Shown here piece by piece: positions 14,806 through 23,798 of a DNA stretch of 38,464 nucleotides. The first letter of the stretch is position 1; each line of letters begins with the position of its first letter. Where the stretch lies: IMG/VR virus record IMGVR_UViG_3300036780_000113, positions 1 through 38,464 of that record. One strand, given 5' to 3'. The DNA comes from a virus. A program made the position numbers and the translations under genes. A model generated the notes under the pieces. It was not told the DNA's origin. It was given only the letters and a program-made list of their open reading frames with translations, and searched no databases.

Positions 14806-15408
14806 ATGGCTACTGAAAATGACAAACAGGGCGCAGAAACCGACGAGGACGTAGAGGTTCCCGACATCGACGAACAGAAAGACGATGAAGGCAACGATAC
14901 GACGGACTGGAAGGCGGAAGCTCTGAAACAATCGGGAATCGCAAAACGCCTCAAGACGCGTGAGGACAAACGTAAGGCTGACGAAGCCAAGCGCAAAACC
15001 GAAGCGAAGGTCGAAAAGAAGGTGGAAGTGCGAGTCTCCCAAGAGTTAGACCGGATCGACCGCGCTGTTCTAAGGGCTGAGAAAATCACTCATCCCGACG
15101 AGATAGAGCTGGTTGAGAGCATGAAGAAAGAGACGGGTAAATCCGTCGAAGACGTGCTCGAAAGCCGGTATTTCCAATCCGAACTCAAGGCGATGCGAGA
15201 CGAGCGAGCGACGAAAGAAGCTACGCCGTCAGGTACCAAGCGTCCAGGCCAAAAGGCCAGCACCGACATTGACTACTGGCTCGCCAAGAATGCCGAAACC
15301 GGCGAACTCCCCGCCGATCCTGCGCTCAGGACGCAAGTCGTGAACGCAAAGATCGCTGGAATGAAAGCCAAGACGGCAACGTTCACGGACACTCCCGTCG
15401 TCGGATAG
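14806..15408 (+). CDS. Scaffold protein
   Basis: This 200-aa protein has the features of phage scaffolds. It has an acidic start (ETDEDVEVPDIDEQKDDEGND), a long charged coiled coil (LKTREDKRKADEAKRKTEAKVEKKVEVRVSQ broken into short heptads), and a C-terminal region that ends just before the coat gene. Scaffolds guide coat assembly and leave the prohead. Position directly before the coat protein and composition are the evidence. No SD site is visible. Confidence 0.8.
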   Translation: MATENDKQGAETDEDVEVPDIDEQKDDEGNDTTDWKAEALKQSGIAKRLKTREDKRKADEAKRKTEAKVEKKVEVRVSQELDRIDRAVLRAEKITHPDEIELVESMKKETGKSVEDVLESRYFQSELKAMRDERATKEATPSGTKRPGQKASTDIDYWLAKNAETGELPADPALRTQVVNAKIAGMKAKTATFTDTPVVG

Positions 15409-15455
15409 CGCGACACGTCCCGGTCTGACCGATTATTCGGTTAGCCCACAACAAC

Positions 15456-16295
15456 GTGTCACAAGTATTCAAAGAAGATTGGGCGGTGAAGATGCAGGAG
15501 CGTCTTACCGAACCAACCAAATGGAAGGACTTCATGCGTGTTGAAATCAACAACACGCGCGAACTCCACAACCCATACCGCACCGATGCCACGATCTCGA
15601 CGCTTACGCGCTACAGCGCGTACACGTCCGCACAAGTCGCGCAGACCGATGAGAACATCACGATTAGCGACTCGTTCGTTATTTCGGAAATCATCGACCG
15701 CGCCGACCTCGCGCAGACTGGTTACCTCTCGCAGATGGAGAGCGCCGAGCATCAGGGCATCATGCTCAATGAGAAAATCGAATCGTACATCTACTCGCAG
15801 TATGCGCAGTTGACCACGTTCGATAACACTCAGCTCGGTGGAGGTGCTGGCAACATCACTGTTACCGGAACCAACATCGACAACATGATCACGGGTCTTT
15901 CCCGTCAGATCAGCGCGGCTAAAGGCGATACCCTCTATGAGCGCAATGGAGGCTTCATCGTCTGGCGTCCCGCCGATTTCGAGTTGCTCCAGCAATTCAT
16001 GATGGCCAACGGTTTCGTAACCGCTGATACCGCCCTTCGTGATGGCGTCAACGGCAAAGTCGATTACATGGGCTTCACGCACTACCGCTCGAACCTGCTC
16101 ACCGCAGGCCATCTTGTGGCTGGCGTGAAGAAGCTCTGGCACCTCGGCGTCCTCCGCGACACCTACGGCCAGATCGTCGTGAACCCGCTTGACCCAGGAC
16201 TTGTTTCTGGCGTCAGCATCACGTCTCGTCTCGATTTGAAGACCGCGGCGTGGCACAAAATCACCCCTGTGCTCTTCAACATCACCGTTGCCTAA
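15456..16295 (+). CDS. Major capsid protein
   Basis: This 279-aa protein is the probable coat subunit with an HK97-type fold. Visible elements are an N-terminal arm (VFKEDWAVKMQERLTEPTKW), an E-loop-like TLTRYSAYTSAQVAQTDENI, a long spine helix region around ADLAQTGYLSQMESAEHQG and a C-terminal A-domain (VKKLWHLGVLRDTYGQIVVN, DLKTAAWHKI). It starts with GTG (15456) and has no obvious SD site. Placement after the scaffold and before the adaptor, with its own terminator after it, fits a highly expressed coat gene. Confidence 0.88.
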   Translation: MSQVFKEDWAVKMQERLTEPTKWKDFMRVEINNTRELHNPYRTDATISTLTRYSAYTSAQVAQTDENITISDSFVISEIIDRADLAQTGYLSQMESAEHQGIMLNEKIESYIYSQYAQLTTFDNTQLGGGAGNITVTGTNIDNMITGLSRQISAAKGDTLYERNGGFIVWRPADFELLQQFMMANGFVTADTALRDGVNGKVDYMGFTHYRSNLLTAGHLVAGVKKLWHLGVLRDTYGQIVVNPLDPGLVSGVSITSRLDLKTAAWHKITPVLFNITVA

Positions 16296-16301
16296 CGGCA
16301 G

Positions 16302-16320
16302 AGCCCCCTTGCGGGGCTTT
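16302..16320 (+). terminator. Terminator or attenuator after the coat gene
   Basis: A 6-bp GC stem (AGCCCC 16302-16307 with GGGGCT 16313-16318) has a 5-base loop and is followed by only a short T run. It may partly terminate transcription, keeping coat mRNA more abundant than downstream genes. Confidence 0.7.
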
Positions 16321-16364
16321 GTGGGGATGGAACGCCTTCTCTCCCCGCAGAGCCACACAACTAT

Positions 16365-17180
16365 ATGTCACTTGTCTTTTCAGACGCAGCCAACAACGCC
16401 GGTATCGTCGAACTCATCGACGAGACCTTGAAAACCGATGCCGTCAGCTACCCAATCGCCGCCAAGGTGCGCGACATAAACCTCGCGCTCGATCGTGCGC
16501 TTCAGATCATCTTTCAGTCTGCGGGAACGTGGAACTTTGACGACAGCAACCACACAACGCATCCGATCATCTCGACCGACCTGATAGCGGGACAGCGCGA
16601 TTATAGCTTCGTCACCGATCAGGAAGGCTCGCTCATCCTCGACTTCTACAAGGTGTTCGCGGCCGACCAGAACGGGCACTTCTACGAACTCAAGCTCCGC
16701 GACGTGCAGAGCGAGTCGGCCAACGACAGCTATTCCGGCAACAGCATCCCCGTCATTGCCGACGACATTCAGGGGTTCACAAGCGGCGTCAACACGCCCG
16801 GCTCCCCGTCGCAGTACGACATGACGGGAAATTCCATCTTCATTGATCCGGTTTCGAGTTATAACATGCGTCTCGTTCAAGAAGGCGTGGCTGGCCTCAA
16901 AGCCTATATCAATCGCGAATCCACCTACTTCAATGTGGGCGACACGAGCAAGAAGCCGGGCATCGCCGGCATCTTCCATGAATACCTCGCGCTTCGGCCG
17001 GCGTGGAAATACGCCCAGCGCAACAATAATCCGGTCGCTGGCGGCACCCTGCGTGGAGGCTACAAGACCGGCCTCTATGCCGACGTGTTCCAGATGGAAG
17101 CCGACATGGCCGCGTACTACGCCCAGCGCGAGCGAGACGGGCACGCTGGCCTTAAAATGAAACCAATTAACTTCCGATAG
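16365..17180 (+). CDS. Head-tail adaptor, gp4-like
   Basis: This 271-aa protein sits after the coat where P22 has the gp4 connector. The start (SDAANNAGIVELIDETLKTD, YPIAAKVRDINLALDRAL) is helical and polar, as in head-completion proteins. The C-terminal region (EYLALRPAWKYAQRNNNPVAGG, MEADMAAYYAQRERD) has the long helix typical of such adaptors. It would bind under the portal and close the head. The family link is by context and pattern, not by a diagnostic motif. Confidence 0.75.
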   Translation: MSLVFSDAANNAGIVELIDETLKTDAVSYPIAAKVRDINLALDRALQIIFQSAGTWNFDDSNHTTHPIISTDLIAGQRDYSFVTDQEGSLILDFYKVFAADQNGHFYELKLRDVQSESANDSYSGNSIPVIADDIQGFTSGVNTPGSPSQYDMTGNSIFIDPVSSYNMRLVQEGVAGLKAYINRESTYFNVGDTSKKPGIAGIFHEYLALRPAWKYAQRNNNPVAGGTLRGGYKTGLYADVFQMEADMAAYYAQRERDGHAGLKMKPINFR

Positions 17181-17181
17181 T

Positions 17182-17610
17182 ATGGCAACCGCAGTAATTT
17201 ACAATTCATTCCGCACTCGACAGCTCAACGGAAACGCAATCAATTTCACAAGCGACACCATCAAGGTTGCGCTTCTCACTTCCTCGTACACGCCAAGTGT
17301 TTCCGCTCACGTATTCTTCTCCGACCTCACCAACGAAGTAGTGGGTGCTGGCTATACCACAGGTGGCGTCGCGCTCACCGGTCTAGCGGTGAATCAGGAC
17401 AATGTGGGCAACGACACCACTGTTGCAGCCAGCAATCCAAGCTGGGCATCTTCGACCATCACCGCGCGCTATGCCGCCGTCTACAAATCGACTGGAACCG
17501 CGGGCACCTCTGCGCTCATCGGCTACATCGACTTCGGTGGCAACAAGACCACCAACGGCGACACCTTCCTTATCCAACTTGCCGCTGCCGGACTGCTCGA
17601 ACTTGCCTAA
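17182..17610 (+). CDS. Phage structural protein of the KVALLTSSY type
   Basis: This 142-aa protein shows a pattern common in phages: TRQLNGNAINFTSDTIKVALLTSSYTP, then FFSDLTNEVVGAGYTTGGVALTG and ITARYAAVYKSTGTAG. It is a compact beta protein often found among head-tail or decoration genes. The exact role is unknown. It starts one base after the adaptor gene and is followed two bases later by the next gene. Confidence 0.75.
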   Translation: MATAVIYNSFRTRQLNGNAINFTSDTIKVALLTSSYTPSVSAHVFFSDLTNEVVGAGYTTGGVALTGLAVNQDNVGNDTTVAASNPSWASSTITARYAAVYKSTGTAGTSALIGYIDFGGNKTTNGDTFLIQLAAAGLLELA

Positions 17611-17612
17611 CC

Positions 17613-18479
17613 ATGGCCTTCCCGGTCGTACAATCCAGCGGACTAGGCAACAGGACTTCTAACGGTGGTTTTGGTGCCACCGTTTCCATTGTTTCAATGC
17701 CATCTGGTGTTGCTGTCGGCGATCTTCTCGTAGCCGTATCAGCGGGAAGTAGCATCACCCCAACGCCACCTGCAACCGGCTGGACGACGCTACATTCAGG
17801 CGGAAATGGTACTGCCGTTTACTGGAAAATCGCCGATAGCGGTGACCTAACGTCAACTCAAAATTGGGTGGCGATGCTCGGCAACTCAAACTCTGAGTCT
17901 TGTGAAATCGGAATTGCACGCATCACCGGACACGATCCAGTCACTCCGATAAATACGAGCCACTTCACCGACAGCGCTTCCAATATCACAGCCCTTACCG
18001 ATTCCGGCATTACGCCGACCACTCAGTGCCTCTTGCTCATGATAAGTGCCGCCCTTAACGGCTCTGGCACCATGACCGTGAGCGGACAGCAGATCGCGAG
18101 CAATAACCCGAGCTGGACTGAGCAGATTGATGCAAATTCCGAGGGAAGCGCCGGAACGAATGATTCGCAGGTCTCATTGGCCTACGCGAATCAGAGTGCA
18201 GCGGGTGGCGTAGCAACCGGTGCTGATACCATGACAGCAAGCCGGACAGTCAACCCCTCCCTCACAGGCATTATTGCTATCCAGCCCCCTGTCACTGTCA
18301 CGGTTCCCATTCTTTCCGTCGGAAGCTCTGCCCTCGCGCCTTCCTTCACCTTGGGCGTTTCTGGAGCGCTCCTAAGCCTTACGACGACCCTGTTTGTTGC
18401 CACCATGAGTGAAATCAAGAACAAGTGGTTGAATGTCGCTAAAATCATTTCGTCGTGGACTAACACGCCAAAATCATGA
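17613..18479 (+). CDS. Probable virion surface / beta-sandwich protein
   Basis: This 288-aa protein is Ser/Thr/Gly-rich and beta-predicted (VSAGSSITPTPPATGWTTLH, YWKIADSGDL, GIARITGHDP). It resembles phage proteins with a jelly-roll- or concanavalin-like core that coat heads or fibres. A hydrophobic tail region (VPILSVGSSALAPSFTLG) follows. The stop overlaps the next start by ATGA. The function is inferred from context. Confidence 0.7.
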   Translation: MAFPVVQSSGLGNRTSNGGFGATVSIVSMPSGVAVGDLLVAVSAGSSITPTPPATGWTTLHSGGNGTAVYWKIADSGDLTSTQNWVAMLGNSNSESCEIGIARITGHDPVTPINTSHFTDSASNITALTDSGITPTTQCLLLMISAALNGSGTMTVSGQQIASNNPSWTEQIDANSEGSAGTNDSQVSLAYANQSAAGGVATGADTMTASRTVNPSLTGIIAIQPPVTVTVPILSVGSSALAPSFTLGVSGALLSLTTTLFVATMSEIKNKWLNVAKIISSWTNTPKS

Positions 18480-18736
18480 CGCCTGAACAACAAGCCATGC
18501 TAGAAGAGCTGTATCAGTGGATGACGCAGCGCAAAGAGCACCAGATTGTCTACCCGCTCGATGACGACTCTAAGGTGGCAATCGGTGCTGTCAGTAGTAT
18601 TAAGGTCGGCTCCAAAGCGCTCACGCAATCCATCACCATCGGCGCCGGCGGCGGCAGCGCGAACGTTCCAGCGGCCTATTTTGGTACCATCATCGTGCTC
18701 GTAAACGGAAAGCAGCGCGAAATCCCCTACCTATGA
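18476..18736 (+). CDS. Hypothetical 86-aa protein in the tail operon
   Basis: This small protein starts with a helix (MTPEQQAMLEELYQWMTQRK) and continues with a beta region (QSITIGAGGGSANVPAAYFG, IIVLVNGKQREIPYL). It is tied to both neighbours by ATGA overlaps, so the three are made together. The function is unknown; a small tail or head completion component is likely from context. Confidence 0.7.
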   Translation: MTPEQQAMLEELYQWMTQRKEHQIVYPLDDDSKVAIGAVSSIKVGSKALTQSITIGAGGGSANVPAAYFGTIIVLVNGKQREIPYL

Positions 18737-20757
18737 TTTCACTTCCTGGCTCAAAACGTACCTGGGCTGTTTCCCAAGCTTCCGACCTCTTCGGCAACAT
18801 TGCTGCAACCAAGAATATCGACTTCGACAGAGCCGGATATCTCGCGCTCGCCAAGCAAGCGATGGTGCTCTATTCGCAAGGAGATAACTCCAGCTTTACG
18901 GCTCCTATCGCGTTCGCTGCCGACAATTCGAATCTGTACGTCATCACTTCCAGCGGCATCTTTAAGGTGAGCCTCAGCAGCGACAATCCCGTTACTTCCC
19001 AGATCGTAGTCGGAGGAACGCCTAACGTCGGGTTTTATTCCGATGTAGAGTTCTTCCAAGCTGTTCTCCACGTCACTGACACGAGCAGCATGTCGTCCTA
19101 CAATCCCGGTGGTGGAGGCGTCTGGACAAGCCGCGTCACCGGCCTCTCATCAAGTTATCCGCACCCCATGTGTCGCCATGGTGGTCGCCAGACACTCGTT
19201 GTCGCGGATGGCAACGTGCTCCGTCAGTACGACACGAGCTATACCCGCGACACCGTGAACGAACTCACCATACCGGCTGAGTACGTTATCGAGTGGATTC
19301 CCTATCGGCAGAACTACCTCTATATCGGCACTCGCAACATCGCTGGAGGCAATGCCGCTCTTTTCGTATGGGCTGGCGCGGGCGTTGGCAACGACGGTCA
19401 GTACGACGTTCAGGCCGATTGGATTTATTCGGGGTGCATTTACCAAAGCTATATCGCTGCCGTCACCAGCGCAGGACAGCTCCTCGCGTTCAACGGGAGC
19501 GGCTTCAACGAACTCGCCAACTTTCCGATCTATTACACTGATTTGCCGTGGACAAGTTCAGCCGCCACCACAAACCTCATCGGCAACGTCGCCAGCCGCG
19601 GGATGGCTGCTTCAGGCGACGATCTCCTCATCTGCGTCAACGGTGCTCCGAACCTCGGACAAGGCGAGCCCCAGGGCAAATACCTTCTCGAAATGCCTTC
19701 CGGCTTGTGGAAGTTCGACCCAGCAGTCGGCCTCTACCACAAGGCAGGCGCGAATTATAAGACGCACCAGACGCTTCAGCCGACCGAAATCGACTCGAAC
19801 CGCCTCGTGCTGCCATCCGCGCACAACGCGCTTACAGGCGATGCGGTTTATTGCGCGAGCCAAAACGGCATTACCGGCGTGACTGGGGGCCAGACGTACT
19901 ACGCCATTGTCGAAACCGGCGCGACAACTGCGCTTCAGCTTGCGCTCTCGCGCGCCGATGCCTTCAACGGCCGCTCTATTTCCATCAGCGGTACACCAAA
20001 CTCGCTCGACCTTTTCGCATTTGCAACCTACGACTCGATGGGTGGTGGACAAATCACCAATGCCGGTCCCGTTTTCGTCCCAGGCAAGCTGCGTCCCAAC
20101 TCATTCTTCAGTTCCGAGGTCATATTTGGCGCGAACGCCATCGACAACACCGGCACGAGTCATGGCGCGCTGTGCGGGCTTGGTCTCGGGCGTAATCGCG
20201 GCTACTTCCTCACACCGAAGATCCCATCCGCTAACGTGCTCGATACCTGGCAGCGCATCGTGAACAAGTTCGCGCAACTTCAGCTCGGCTCGCAGGAAAT
20301 CATCCTCAAATATCGTTCGACCGAGCGCTTCGGCACCCCCAACCAACCCGTTTTCAGTGGCTCTCTTACATTCACAAGCTCGACGACATTCACCGTCGAT
20401 ACCACCATCAAGGACTTCAAAAGCGCGGAGGTAGGCGACGAAGTGGAGTTCATCACCGGCGCAGCTTCCGGCTATCTCGCGCACATCACGGCGATCGACA
20501 AAACGACTTCCACCTACATCGTCACCATCGACGAGACGTTGCCCGTCACCAACGGCGACAAGACCGACTGCATCGCGAACAACTGGACGAAAGGTCCGAT
20601 TATCACTGACACGTCGAAGAACAACGGCCGCGGTTTTGATGAATCGAGCATCACCGCCAACGCCAAGTGGGTACAATTCAAGGTCGAATTGCGAGGAGCC
20701 GGTGTTATCCTTGAAGATATGACGGTTATCAACGCTCCTAACCAACCTCCAATATGA
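18733..20757 (+). CDS. Tail hub, beta-propeller-like (P22 gp10-like position)
   Basis: This 674-aa protein is built of repeated beta blades with Tyr/Trp-turns (NLYVITSSGIFKVS, TLVVADGNVLRQYD, NYLYIGTRNIAGGN, SGQLLAFNGSGFNELA-type segments). A C-terminal beta region follows (TFTSSTTFTVDTTIKDF, AHITAIDKTTSTYIVTIDE). In P22 the hub gp10 closes the head under gp4 and is propeller-like, so the position and fold pattern agree. It may also anchor fibres. The assignment is by pattern and gene order. Confidence 0.7.
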   Translation: MISLPGSKRTWAVSQASDLFGNIAATKNIDFDRAGYLALAKQAMVLYSQGDNSSFTAPIAFAADNSNLYVITSSGIFKVSLSSDNPVTSQIVVGGTPNVGFYSDVEFFQAVLHVTDTSSMSSYNPGGGGVWTSRVTGLSSSYPHPMCRHGGRQTLVVADGNVLRQYDTSYTRDTVNELTIPAEYVIEWIPYRQNYLYIGTRNIAGGNAALFVWAGAGVGNDGQYDVQADWIYSGCIYQSYIAAVTSAGQLLAFNGSGFNELANFPIYYTDLPWTSSAATTNLIGNVASRGMAASGDDLLICVNGAPNLGQGEPQGKYLLEMPSGLWKFDPAVGLYHKAGANYKTHQTLQPTEIDSNRLVLPSAHNALTGDAVYCASQNGITGVTGGQTYYAIVETGATTALQLALSRADAFNGRSISISGTPNSLDLFAFATYDSMGGGQITNAGPVFVPGKLRPNSFFSSEVIFGANAIDNTGTSHGALCGLGLGRNRGYFLTPKIPSANVLDTWQRIVNKFAQLQLGSQEIILKYRSTERFGTPNQPVFSGSLTFTSSTTFTVDTTIKDFKSAEVGDEVEFITGAASGYLAHITAIDKTTSTYIVTIDETLPVTNGDKTDCIANNWTKGPIITDTSKNNGRGFDESSITANAKWVQFKVELRGAGVILEDMTVINAPNQPPI

Positions 20758-22163
20758 CCGTCGTCGCTCCAGCCGGCACTCCCGTTCAAGGCGTAACGCC
20801 GGGAACCTACGGCGCTCCAGCCGCGCCTTCCACGATCACCACCGACCATCTCACGCCGTCGCCGTCCACGACCTATCCGACGCCTCCTGCCACAACCGGT
20901 CCCAACGCCGCCCTGGGCGCTTCCCTTGCTGCTTTCGGAAGCAAATTGAGCGCTCTTTCCGCGTCTTTAGGCGGCACAGCTCCGAATGGCCAAACCACGC
21001 CGGGCTCTACCACCCCATCCGATGACACCACGACCGATACATCGTCCACCGACGACGCTCGCAATTCCATTCTTCAGCGCATCCTCGGTGATACCAGCAC
21101 ACTCGGTACCGAAGGCGATTTCACTACACAAGAGAACAATGCAGAAGGCATTGCCGCAAAAACCAAAGCCGTCAACGACCTCACCAACGAGTACAACACG
21201 CGCTCCCAGTACTACAACGACGCTATCGCCAAGCTCTCCACCGCCAATCCGCTGGGTCAAAGCAACACCGCTATCACTGAGCAGTCCGACCAGCTCACCC
21301 GACAGAAAAACCAAGAGCTAGCCGACATCGCTGTGCAACAGAGCGCCGCCAACGGCGACCTGACTACGGCGAACACAATCGCGCAACAGGCCATTGCCGC
21401 CAAGTTCCAGCCGCTCAAGGATGAAATCACGAACCTCACCAACTACTACAATCTCACCGCCAACGACATGACGGATAGTGAGAAGCAGCAGGCTCAGGCG
21501 GCCATCGACGCAAAACAGGCGACGCTCAGCGGACAAATCTCTGAACAAGAAGATGCTTACAAGGAGAAAATTCAGCAAGCCGACCCGCTCTATCAGGCAC
21601 AGCTCGCGAAGGCGCAGGCAGATGCCGCTGCCGCCAAAGGTACGGCTGGCGTCCCTGTCGTCACCGGCGATCCCGCTGTTGATCTGAAAATCTTTGAACA
21701 AAATGCCACTCAGAATGCAGCCGATGCCCAAACGCTCAATTCGAATTATCAGCAGATACTTGGCATATTGAAAGGCTCTGGCATAACCAAACCGATTCAA
21801 TCTCTCACCGCAGCCGACCTTTCGAAACTCAGCAATTCTGATCAAGCGAGCATTTCAAAAGCTCTTGCACGTGTACAGAACCCAGATGTCGCACGCTTGG
21901 GTGGGAGTTACACTGATCCATTTGCTCCTGTCGGCGCTATTCAGAACATCGGCGATTGGTTCCGTCAGACGTTTACCGGTTCCCTTTACGACCCTTCAAA
22001 AGTTCTCCAAGGCGTCCAAGCTGCTACTGCGCTTTATAATCAACGCAATCCTGCCCCGAACACCCTCTCTACAACGGCAAGCGGCAGGTCATTCGATTAC
22101 GCCGCAGCCAAAGCAGCCGGGTACTCAGACCAACAGATACAGGCTTACATAGCCGCCAATTGA
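20754..22163 (+). CDS. Probable injected internal or needle protein (coiled-coil)
   Basis: This 469-aa protein has a Pro/Thr/Ser-rich start and a long coiled-coil middle (LTRQKNQELADIAVQQSAAN, SEKQQAQAAIDAKQATLSGQ, EQEDAYKEKIQQADPLYQAQ). The C-terminal part ends with AAKAAGYSDQQIQAYIAAN, a short repeat-like helix. In P22-like phages this position holds needle or ejection proteins. Neither a lysin nor a diagnostic fold is seen. It overlaps the hub gene by ATGA. Confidence 0.65.
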   Translation: MTVVAPAGTPVQGVTPGTYGAPAAPSTITTDHLTPSPSTTYPTPPATTGPNAALGASLAAFGSKLSALSASLGGTAPNGQTTPGSTTPSDDTTTDTSSTDDARNSILQRILGDTSTLGTEGDFTTQENNAEGIAAKTKAVNDLTNEYNTRSQYYNDAIAKLSTANPLGQSNTAITEQSDQLTRQKNQELADIAVQQSAANGDLTTANTIAQQAIAAKFQPLKDEITNLTNYYNLTANDMTDSEKQQAQAAIDAKQATLSGQISEQEDAYKEKIQQADPLYQAQLAKAQADAAAAKGTAGVPVVTGDPAVDLKIFEQNATQNAADAQTLNSNYQQILGILKGSGITKPIQSLTAADLSKLSNSDQASISKALARVQNPDVARLGGSYTDPFAPVGAIQNIGDWFRQTFTGSLYDPSKVLQGVQAATALYNQRNPAPNTLSTTASGRSFDYAAAKAAGYSDQQIQAYIAAN

Positions 22164-22164
22164 T

Positions 22165-23715
22165 ATGCCTCTTCCTCCTCTCAGTTCATTCGTCGGAGCA
22201 CCCGCAAAACCCGGCGGCTCGCCACTCAATAGTTTTGTTTCGCGACCGCCTGCCGTTGCGCCCGCGCCCGTTGCCACTCCGGCTCCGTACAATCCTCCGC
22301 TCGTCCAGCTCGTCAATAAGGTCGCTGGCTATTTTGGCAACAGCATCGGTAGCGCGGCCACTGCCGGCATAGATCAGATAAAGCAGGGCGCTTCCGACAT
22401 CACGAGCGGCAAAGAGACGCCAATCGAAGGCGCAGAATCAGGGCTTTCGGTCGAGTCCGGCATCGCTTCGCTCATTTCATCCCCGCTCGCCCCACTTTTG
22501 AAGCCGCTCGGCTCTGCAATCAAAGGCGCAGGAAGCGTCGGCGATGCTTTGGCGTACCTTTCGACCAAGGTTGGTCTCATGACTACTGCCCAGAAAGCCG
22601 CATATGACGCCGCCAACGCCAAATTCGCCAATTCGCCGACTGGCAACGCCGTCACCCGCGTTGCTACTGACACGGAGAATGCCGGCAATGTTTCAGGCAC
22701 AATCCTTGGAGCCGATCAGGCTGTCAAAGCCGTCCCAGGCGCCGTCAAAACGGTCGCAAAAATACCCGCGGCCATCGACAAATCTCTCACTCCGCCAGCA
22801 TCCGCCGTATCCATCGCTGACGCACACATCACTGCCGTTGCCAAAGATTGGGAAGCTCCCTCGAAGGTCAACAGCGCTGCCTACTCCAAAGCCCGCGGCG
22901 TTCTCGCAAAAGCGCCGGACACGCCTACCGTCCTCGCCAAAGCGGGTATCAATCCGTTTGCACATGTCGTCGATGGAAAATATGAGACTGCGGAAACAGC
23001 CGACGCTCTTCGCGAGACTGCGAACAAAATCAGCACCGATGTTGTCCGACCGTCCCTGCACCAAGCGGACTACACCGCGCCGAAGACTCCCGCTACCGAT
23101 CTCGCCGATGCCGCCAAATTGCAGGTTGAAAGCTTGCCCGGCGTCACCGCCGGAGATGCCGCGAAGATTAAGGGCTCCATCGACACCGAAATCGACGCCC
23201 TCAAACAGAAGTACCCCGAAGGGATGAGCCTCACGAACCTACACGACGAGAAAATCAACTACTCTCAAAACTCGGGATACAACCAGTTCAAGAGCAACGC
23301 CGACACGAATACGGCGCTTGCGAACAAGGCTATCTCTCTCACTCTAAAGGATGCTGTCGAAGCAGGCGTACCCAAAGACGCGCCGATCAAGGAGACCAAC
23401 GCCTATCTCTCCAAGCTTTACTCAGGAGCCGATTACCTCGAAGCGTTGGATGGAAAGAAAGCGCCCGCGACAACCGGCCAATCCGTCGCGCGGTTCGCAG
23501 CCAAGTTCGGAGGAGCGGCGCTTGCACGGCACTTCACTCCCGGCCTTGGGGAGCTTGTTTCCTCATTCGCCGGCTATCAAATCGGCAAAGCGGTGGAGAA
23601 CGTACTCGAAAATATGACGAACGCTGGACGTGCCGAGTTTTTGAGCAACATGCAACGCACCAACCCGGAGGTTGTCACCAAGCTCCAAGCGTACCTGGGC
23701 TCAGCTCCAAAGTGA
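22165..23715 (+). CDS. Probable ejection / internal virion protein
   Basis: This 516-aa protein is Ala/Pro-rich and mostly helical. Hydrophobic helices lie at about 80-115 (SLISSPLAPLLKPLGSAIKG) and near the C terminus (FGGAALARHFTPGLGELVSSFAGYQ region), typical of proteins that enter the membrane during DNA ejection. A polar helical middle (LTNLHDEKINYSQNSGYNQ) follows. It lies next to the other candidate ejection protein. The specific role is inferred from position and composition. Confidence 0.65.
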   Translation: MPLPPLSSFVGAPAKPGGSPLNSFVSRPPAVAPAPVATPAPYNPPLVQLVNKVAGYFGNSIGSAATAGIDQIKQGASDITSGKETPIEGAESGLSVESGIASLISSPLAPLLKPLGSAIKGAGSVGDALAYLSTKVGLMTTAQKAAYDAANAKFANSPTGNAVTRVATDTENAGNVSGTILGADQAVKAVPGAVKTVAKIPAAIDKSLTPPASAVSIADAHITAVAKDWEAPSKVNSAAYSKARGVLAKAPDTPTVLAKAGINPFAHVVDGKYETAETADALRETANKISTDVVRPSLHQADYTAPKTPATDLADAAKLQVESLPGVTAGDAAKIKGSIDTEIDALKQKYPEGMSLTNLHDEKINYSQNSGYNQFKSNADTNTALANKAISLTLKDAVEAGVPKDAPIKETNAYLSKLYSGADYLEALDGKKAPATTGQSVARFAAKFGGAALARHFTPGLGELVSSFAGYQIGKAVENVLENMTNAGRAEFLSNMQRTNPEVVTKLQAYLGSAPK

Positions 23716-23778
23716 TATGCCCTTCTTAGCGAGATATACCGCAGCCCATATCAGCGCCAGAAACACAAGGATTTCCAT
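23701..23778 (-). CDS. 25-aa hydrophobic peptide, divergent to the fibre gene
   Basis: This minus-strand frame encodes a 25-residue peptide (MEILVFLALIWAAVYLAKKG, then five more residues) that is a single membrane helix with a basic end. A perfect extended -10 box, TGGTATACT on the minus strand (23793-23785), ends six bases before the ATG. That is the same spacing as other leaderless-type starts here. Its stop lies inside the end of the 22165 gene. It may be a small membrane peptide or holin-like toxin; chance cannot be excluded. Confidence 0.4.
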   Translation of the reverse strand: MEILVFLALIWAAVYLAKKGISLWS

Positions 23779-23784
23779 AGCACC

Positions 23785-23793
23785 AGTATACCA
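23785..23793. promoter_or_regulatory. Divergent overlapping -10 boxes
   Basis: AGTATACC contains a palindromic GTATAC core. On the plus strand TATACC (23787-23792) lies six bases before ATG 23799. On the minus strand TATACT (23790-23785) lies six bases before ATG 23778. The two transcripts would start back to back and compete for one polymerase site. Confidence 0.5.
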
Positions 23794-23798
23794 CACGT

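Noticed and set aside
15459-16358. 299-aa minus-strand frame opposite the coat gene
   Set aside because: It is the antisense shadow of a strongly supported coat gene and has no ribosome binding site or recognisable motif.
16380-17144. 254-aa minus-strand frame opposite the gp4-like adaptor
   Set aside because: It mirrors a gene that fits the operon order; no start signal is seen.
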